From positions 1 to 10,264 of the forward strand of contig CAMLNJ010000059.1 of assembly GCA_946481225.1 (NCBI GenBank): a stretch of 10,264 nt of DNA. The letters run 5' to 3'. This DNA is from an uncultured Verrucomicrobiota bacterium (GTDB lineage Bacteria > Verrucomicrobiota > Verrucomicrobiae > Opitutales > Opitutaceae). This document shows positions 6,701 through 10,264 of the stretch, piece by piece. A program made the translations under genes and the position numbers. Positions within the stretch are counted from its first letter, which is position 1, and each line of letters opens with the position of its first letter. Below the pieces are notes generated by a model. It did no database searches. It had not been told where the DNA came from and saw nothing but the letters and a program-made list of their open reading frames with translations.

Positions 6701-8725
6701 TCAAGCCGGCGCCAGCTGCACGCAGGCGCCGCAGTTCTCCAACACCCGCTTCGTCCGGCGCGCCTCGGCGTAAGTGACCGAAGGCAACACCACCGCCGGA
6801 GCCACGCGATACCAGCCCGCCATCCGGCTTTGCGCCTCGGGCCAGCAAAGGCCGAGGGCGGCGATCACCCGCTCCTTCGCCACACCCGAAGCGGTCTGCG
6901 GCAGCAACACCACCTTGAACTTCGGCGCGGGCGGCACGTTGGGGGCGGGCGTCGGCTTCTCCGGCTGCTCGCAAATCACGCGGAAACCCACCTTGTCCGA
7001 CGCCCATCCCGAGAGCGCGGACCGGGCCACCAATCTCTCCAGGCACTCCTTTTTCACCCGCCCGTCGCCCCAGCTCACCCCCGCGGCCATCGCGAAACGA
7101 GACTCGTCGGACGGATTACCCCCGACCGCGAGCGGATCGTCGGACGCCAGGTGAAGCTTATACCGCGGCGAGTCGTCCACCCAGACCGCCACGTTGCCCA
7201 CCATGTCCAGAAATCCCCATGGGTTCGGCCAGGCCGACAACGCCGCGCGCCGGCCCTTGCAACCAAAGGCCATCCGCCGCGTCCCGAGCAGGGCCTCGGC
7301 CCAAGAGAATTCGCCCGTCGCCACGTCCAGCCAGTTTTCATCCCCGGCCATGCACGCGTGGCGCCACTCCTCGAACGAAGGCAGGCGGCAGACACCCATT
7401 CCCTTCGAGGTGAGAACCTCGCAAAAACGCATCGCCGTCTCGGGCGTCATCCCCGCCGCCGGCAAATCGCCGTCGCCTTTGCCCGCCGCCTCCGGCCCCA
7501 AGGCCTCCCGCAACTGCGCGTTGGTGACGGGAAACAGGCTCATCTCGTAGGGCCGGCCCGGCACGGCCATGAACCGCAATCCCAGCGGTCCCTCCCGCTC
7601 CTTGAGCCGCCGCTGGGCCGCCGCCGTGCCCGGAAAAACGGTGCCGCCCAGCACGCGGAGCGTCTCGTCGTCCCTCACCCGGCCCACCAGCCAGGCGGAG
7701 ACATCCGGCTCCGTCTCCTGCTCGATCAAGCGCCGCAACGTCGCCCCGCTTCGGATCTCGGCGGCCGCCTTCATCGGCACCGAGCCCAGACGCCGGCCGG
7801 CAAGCCAGCGGATCTCGGGCGACGCCGCCTGGTCCTCCAGCCGGCTCAACACGTCCTCGTCGTTGATCAAGCGCAGCGCCTCCGCGCGGATCTCCTCGAG
7901 CGGCGAGCGCATGGCCACGTCGCCGCGCGCCTCGTCGTCGCGCAGCCGGGCCAACGCGGCCGCGGCCACCTGCGAGGGCACGTCGGCCGCGGCGATCTCG
8001 CGAACCATCGCCGGAGACTCGATCCGGTTCAACGCCTCGAGCCTCACATGGAGGCTGCGATCCGTGCGAACGATGCGGTCCAGCGCGGCCGGGTCCTGGA
8101 TGCGACCCACCAGCCTGACGCGCTCGGCCGGCAAGTTCTCGATCTCGATCAACTGAAGCAACGACTCCGGCGCGCTCACGAAATCCGTCAGCATGCGCCG
8201 CAAATCGGGGCTCGGCTCGCTGCGAAAAAGCGCCACGCACACCTTCTCCGCCTTGATGTGGCCGATGGCCCTCGCCCGCAGCTGCACGTTCGGATCCGCC
8301 CGCGCCACCTCGGCCCAAAACGCGTCGTCCGCGGCGTCCCCCAACGCGTCGAACAGCGCGCCCTTGAAGGCGTCCGTCGCGTTCGGGCGGTAGAGCTCGC
8401 ACAACCGTTTTTCCCCCTTGAGGCCGACGATCGCCTGCGCGCGCAGCGCCTCGGGCAGCATGCGATCCAGCGCCAGACCCACCCGCCGCTCAGGGTCGGT
8501 GATCCTCGCGAGCGCCATCGCCCGCGTATCCGCATGGCGCCCGGTCCGCACCACCTCGACCAGCGTCTTTTGATCGTCCAAGGCCCGCACCGCCGCCTGC
8601 CGGACCTCTTCGGCCGCGTCGGTCAGCGCGAGCTGGCGCAGTCGCTGCGGGTCCGCCTGGGCCCCGCCCCGTTGGCCTTTTCGGTCGCTGTCATTCGACG
8701 CCCGCTTGGAAAAGAAGGAGAGCAT
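6701..8725 (-). CDS. HEAT-repeat / FGE-sulfatase-type / L7/L12-like multidomain protein
   Basis: A 674-residue protein without signal peptide or membrane helix. Residues about 20-370 are helical and rich in Leu, Ala and Arg, with repeated patterns such as EEVRQAAVRALDD and VRLEALNRIESP, as in HEAT-like repeats used as protein-binding scaffolds. Residues about 385-585 form an FGE-sulfatase/SUMF1-type domain: MSLFPVTNAQL (395-405), CRLPSFEEWRHAC (446-458), GFLDMVGNVAVWVDD (504-518) and VGFRVI (579-584). A Pro-rich linker (587-601) leads to residues 602-672, whose spacing resembles the C-terminal domain of ribosomal protein L7/L12: VAKERVIAAL, then PEAQSRM, then AEARRTKRVLENCGACVQL. The cysteine pair expected of formylglycine-generating enzymes is not seen, so the FGE domain is probably structural or ligand-binding. 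I do not recognise the whole protein. The start ATG 8725 has only a weak Shine-Dalgarno sequence. Transcribed separately from the operon, it seems, given the 239-base gap. Confidence 0.75.
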   Translation of the reverse strand: MLSFFSKRASNDSDRKGQRGGAQADPQRLRQLALTDAAEEVRQAAVRALDDQKTLVEVVRTGRHADTRAMALARITDPERRVGLALDRMLPEALRAQAIVGLKGEKRLCELYRPNATDAFKGALFDALGDAADDAFWAEVARADPNVQLRARAIGHIKAEKVCVALFRSEPSPDLRRMLTDFVSAPESLLQLIEIENLPAERVRLVGRIQDPAALDRIVRTDRSLHVRLEALNRIESPAMVREIAAADVPSQVAAAALARLRDDEARGDVAMRSPLEEIRAEALRLINDEDVLSRLEDQAASPEIRWLAGRRLGSVPMKAAAEIRSGATLRRLIEQETEPDVSAWLVGRVRDDETLRVLGGTVFPGTAAAQRRLKEREGPLGLRFMAVPGRPYEMSLFPVTNAQLREALGPEAAGKGDGDLPAAGMTPETAMRFCEVLTSKGMGVCRLPSFEEWRHACMAGDENWLDVATGEFSWAEALLGTRRMAFGCKGRRAALSAWPNPWGFLDMVGNVAVWVDDSPRYKLHLASDDPLAVGGNPSDESRFAMAAGVSWGDGRVKKECLERLVARSALSGWASDKVGFRVICEQPEKPTPAPNVPPAPKFKVVLLPQTASGVAKERVIAALGLCWPEAQSRMAGWYRVAPAVVLPSVTYAEARRTKRVLENCGACVQLAPA

Positions 8726-9036
8726 GGCTCAACTACCCGACGACAAGCGGCATGCGAGAAGACCCACCGCGCATGTCCGCGGCCGGGACCCGCCCCCGGG
8801 CAGGCCCGGTCCTTCCCTGCAACGCCGTCAAATCGGGGTAAAATCCGAGGCTCATGAGCTCTTTAAAAGCCGCATTGCCGCAGGGCGTCAACCGGGGTTC
8901 AGGGAGCAGTTTTGCCAATGCCGCAAAAAGATGGCTTCACCCGCCGGGAGGCCCCCCGCCCAGCGGCCGGGTTTCGTGGCCGCCGCTTCGATTCGCGCCG
9001 CCCCTCCCCCGCCCCCATGCTGTCCGGTTTCGCCCC
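8726..9036. other. Divergent intergenic region (311 bases)
   Basis: This region separates the divergently transcribed HEAT/FGE and metallopeptidase genes and should hold the control sites of both. It contains a candidate minus-strand promoter, two CGTCAA motifs each followed by a CGGGG block, a small inverted repeat TTTTGC/GCAAAA (8910-8915 with 8923-8928), and a C-rich run just before the metallopeptidase start. A 61-codon minus-strand frame (8733-8918) has no recognisable protein features. No RNA gene is apparent. Confidence 0.5.
8862..8891 (-). promoter_or_regulatory. Candidate promoter of the HEAT/FGE gene
   Basis: Read on the minus strand, TTGACG (8891-8886) matches five of six bases of the sigma-70 -35 consensus, and TTTAAA (8867-8862) matches four of six at -10, with an 18-base spacer. 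Transcription would start near 8855, giving a leader of roughly 130 bases before ATG 8725. Chance matches are possible, but both boxes stand out in GC-rich DNA. Confidence 0.35.
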
Positions 9037-10200
9037 ATGAAACTCTTCCGCTGCGACCACTGCAGGAGCCGGCTCTACTTCGAGAATCACACCTGCCTCG
9101 CCTGCGGGCGCACCGTCGCCTACCTCCCCGACACCGCGTCCGTCGCGTCGCTCGATCCCGCCGACGACCCCGCGCCGGCCACCCTCTGGCGTCGCCCCGC
9201 GCCCGCCGCCCCCCGACCTCGCTACCGCCTCTGCGCCAACTACACCGCGCATCAGGTCTGCAACTGGGCCGTCGCCGAGGGGGACGAGGAGCCGCTCTGC
9301 CTTTCCTGCCGGCTTACGCTCACGATCCCCGATCTCTCCGTGTCCGGACACCTCGAGGCCTGGTATAGACTGGAGACCGCCAAGCGCCGCCTCGTCCACG
9401 GTCTGCGCACGCTCGGTTTACCCGTTGAGCCGAAGACTTCTCCGGAAGATCCCGCCGGCCTGGCCTTCGCCTTTCTCGCCGATCCGGCCGATCCCGCCTC
9501 GCCCCGCGTGCTCACCGGCCACGCCGACGGCCTCGTCACGGTAAACCTCGCCGAAGCCGACGACGTCGAGCGCGAGCGCCGACGCGCCCGCTTTCACGAA
9601 CCCTACCGCACGCTGCTCGGCCACTTCCGCCACGAGAGCGGCCACTACTACTGGGACCGCCTCCTTCGCGACGCCCCGCAGCGCCTCGCCGCCTTTCGCG
9701 CCCGTTTCGGCGACGAGCGGCTCGACTACGCCGCCGCCCTCCGACGCCACCACGCCGAAGGTCCTCCCGCCGACTGGCAGGCCCGCCATATCAGCGCCTA
9801 CGCCAGCGCCCACCCTTGGGAGGACTGGGCCGAGACCTGGGCGCATTACCTCCACATGACGGACACGCTCGAAACCGCCGACGCCTGCGGGCTGCGCCTC
9901 CCCGCCGCGCGCCCCCCGCCCGCCGACGCCGATGATCCGTTCGTCGTCGTGATCGCGCGCTGGTTCGAGCTCGTCCACGCGCTCAACAACCTCAATCGCG
10001 GGCTCGGCCAACCCGACGGCTACCCCTTCGTCCTCTCCGATGTCGTGCTCGAAAAACTGCGCTTCGTTCACGACACCGTCGCCGCCGCCGGCTCGACGGC
10101 CGCCGAACCGCGCCGCAACCCGCGCGCCAGCAGCAGCGCCTCCACCACCAGCCAGCCCGCCAGCACGATCAACAGCAGCGCCACCCCCGCCTCCACATGA
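9037..10200 (+). CDS. Zinc-ribbon / putative zinc metallopeptidase
   Basis: A 387-residue cytoplasmic protein. The N-terminus is a zinc ribbon with paired cysteines CDHC (residues 6-9) and CLAC, and further pairs around CANY and CLSC within the first 100 residues. The rest matches the putative zinc-binding metallopeptidase family often found with this ribbon (as I recall, Pfam Peptidase_Mx). HFRHESGHYYWDRL carries the HExxH-type zinc motif (HESGH), and WEDWAETWAHYLHMTDTLETA supplies the downstream conserved acidic and His residues. The substrate of this family is not known to me. ATG 9037 (MKLFRCDHC) is chosen because the ribbon begins immediately after it; the frame is open back to 8854, but that extension is Pro-rich and unlike protein. 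The last 36 or so residues, after the conserved FVHDTVAAA, are a Ser/Thr/Ala-rich tail encoded by DNA that on the other strand codes for a membrane helix. Confidence 0.85.
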   Translation: MKLFRCDHCRSRLYFENHTCLACGRTVAYLPDTASVASLDPADDPAPATLWRRPAPAAPRPRYRLCANYTAHQVCNWAVAEGDEEPLCLSCRLTLTIPDLSVSGHLEAWYRLETAKRRLVHGLRTLGLPVEPKTSPEDPAGLAFAFLADPADPASPRVLTGHADGLVTVNLAEADDVERERRRARFHEPYRTLLGHFRHESGHYYWDRLLRDAPQRLAAFRARFGDERLDYAAALRRHHAEGPPADWQARHISAYASAHPWEDWAETWAHYLHMTDTLETADACGLRLPAARPPPADADDPFVVVIARWFELVHALNNLNRGLGQPDGYPFVLSDVVLEKLRFVHDTVAAAGSTAAEPRRNPRASSSASTTSQPASTINSSATPAST

Positions 10201-10256
10201 TGCACGAATGCCGGCGGCTTCACGCCCTCCAGCCGGTCCACATGCGTGCGGATCAT
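10068..10256 (-). CDS. Small single-span membrane protein, possibly partial
   Basis: A reading frame of 62 residues from ATG 10256 to TGA 10068. It remains open to the window edge, so the true start may lie outside. One strong hydrophobic helix (about residues 23-45, GVALLLIVLAGWLVVEALLL) is followed by an Arg-rich RGLRRG stretch, which by the positive-inside rule puts the short C-terminus in the cytoplasm. Third positions are almost all G or C, as in real genes here. No family is recognised. It converges on the metallopeptidase gene and overlaps its 3' end by 133 bases; of the two frames in the overlap, this one has the more protein-like content. Confidence 0.55.
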   Translation of the reverse strand: MIRTHVDRLEGVKPPAFVHHVEAGVALLLIVLAGWLVVEALLLARGLRRGSAAVEPAAATVS

Positions 10257-10264
10257 CAGCGACA

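Noticed and set aside
6462..7046. N-terminal extension of the glycosyltransferase to an ATG at 7046
   Set aside because: The extra residues are Gly/Ala/Arg-rich, match no domain, and for most of their length overlap the same-strand HEAT/FGE gene in another frame. The family length and the conserved HGYVAAMPP block fit the start at 6461.
8733..8918. 61-codon minus-strand frame in the divergent region
   Set aside because: There is no ribosome-binding site I can defend, no domain or membrane segment, and it covers the candidate promoter.
1..10264. CRISPR array, tRNA, rRNA, insertion sequence or phage genes
   Set aside because: No regularly spaced repeats, cloverleaf tRNA with conserved bases, rRNA stretches, transposase or integrase motifs were seen on either strand.

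Overview
The window is very GC-rich, with a strong preference for G or C at third codon positions. The combination of protein families fits a Verrucomicrobiota bacterium, most likely of the Opitutaceae type. That placement is inferred from composition and gene content; the window has no rRNA or other marker that would settle it.

Layout: (i) positions 3-401, + strand, the C-terminal end of an ABC-F ATPase. (ii) 402-574, a convergent intergenic gap with a cloverleaf-forming REP-like palindrome and a second set of overlapping hairpins. (iii) 575-6461, a compact minus-strand operon, in transcription order: a GT4 glycosyltransferase closely resembling mannosylfructose-phosphate synthase, a short MscS-type mechanosensitive channel, a sodium:solute symporter, and a fusion of a sucrose-phosphatase-like HAD domain to a GH100 (neutral invertase-like) domain. 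(iv) 6462-6700, a gap with a hairpin. (v) 6701-8725, minus strand, a large protein with HEAT-like repeats, a formylglycine-generating-enzyme/sulfatase-modifying-type domain and a C-terminal domain resembling ribosomal protein L7/L12. (vi) 8726-9036, a divergent promoter region. (vii) 9037-10200, + strand, a zinc-ribbon plus zinc-metallopeptidase protein. (viii) from 10068 to the window edge, minus strand, a small single-span membrane protein whose 3' end overlaps the metallopeptidase gene.

The central operon reads as an osmotic-stress module. The glycosyltransferase would make a phosphorylated non-reducing disaccharide (mannosylfructose-6-phosphate, or sucrose-6-phosphate), and the HAD domain would dephosphorylate it to the compatible solute. 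The MscS channel would release solutes on hypo-osmotic shock and the symporter would bring a solute in. The GH100 domain fused to the phosphatase could hydrolyse the same disaccharide, so one polypeptide would hold the last synthetic and first degradative step. This grouping is the most interesting feature of the window. The enzyme families are read with good confidence; the exact sugar and the joint role are inference.
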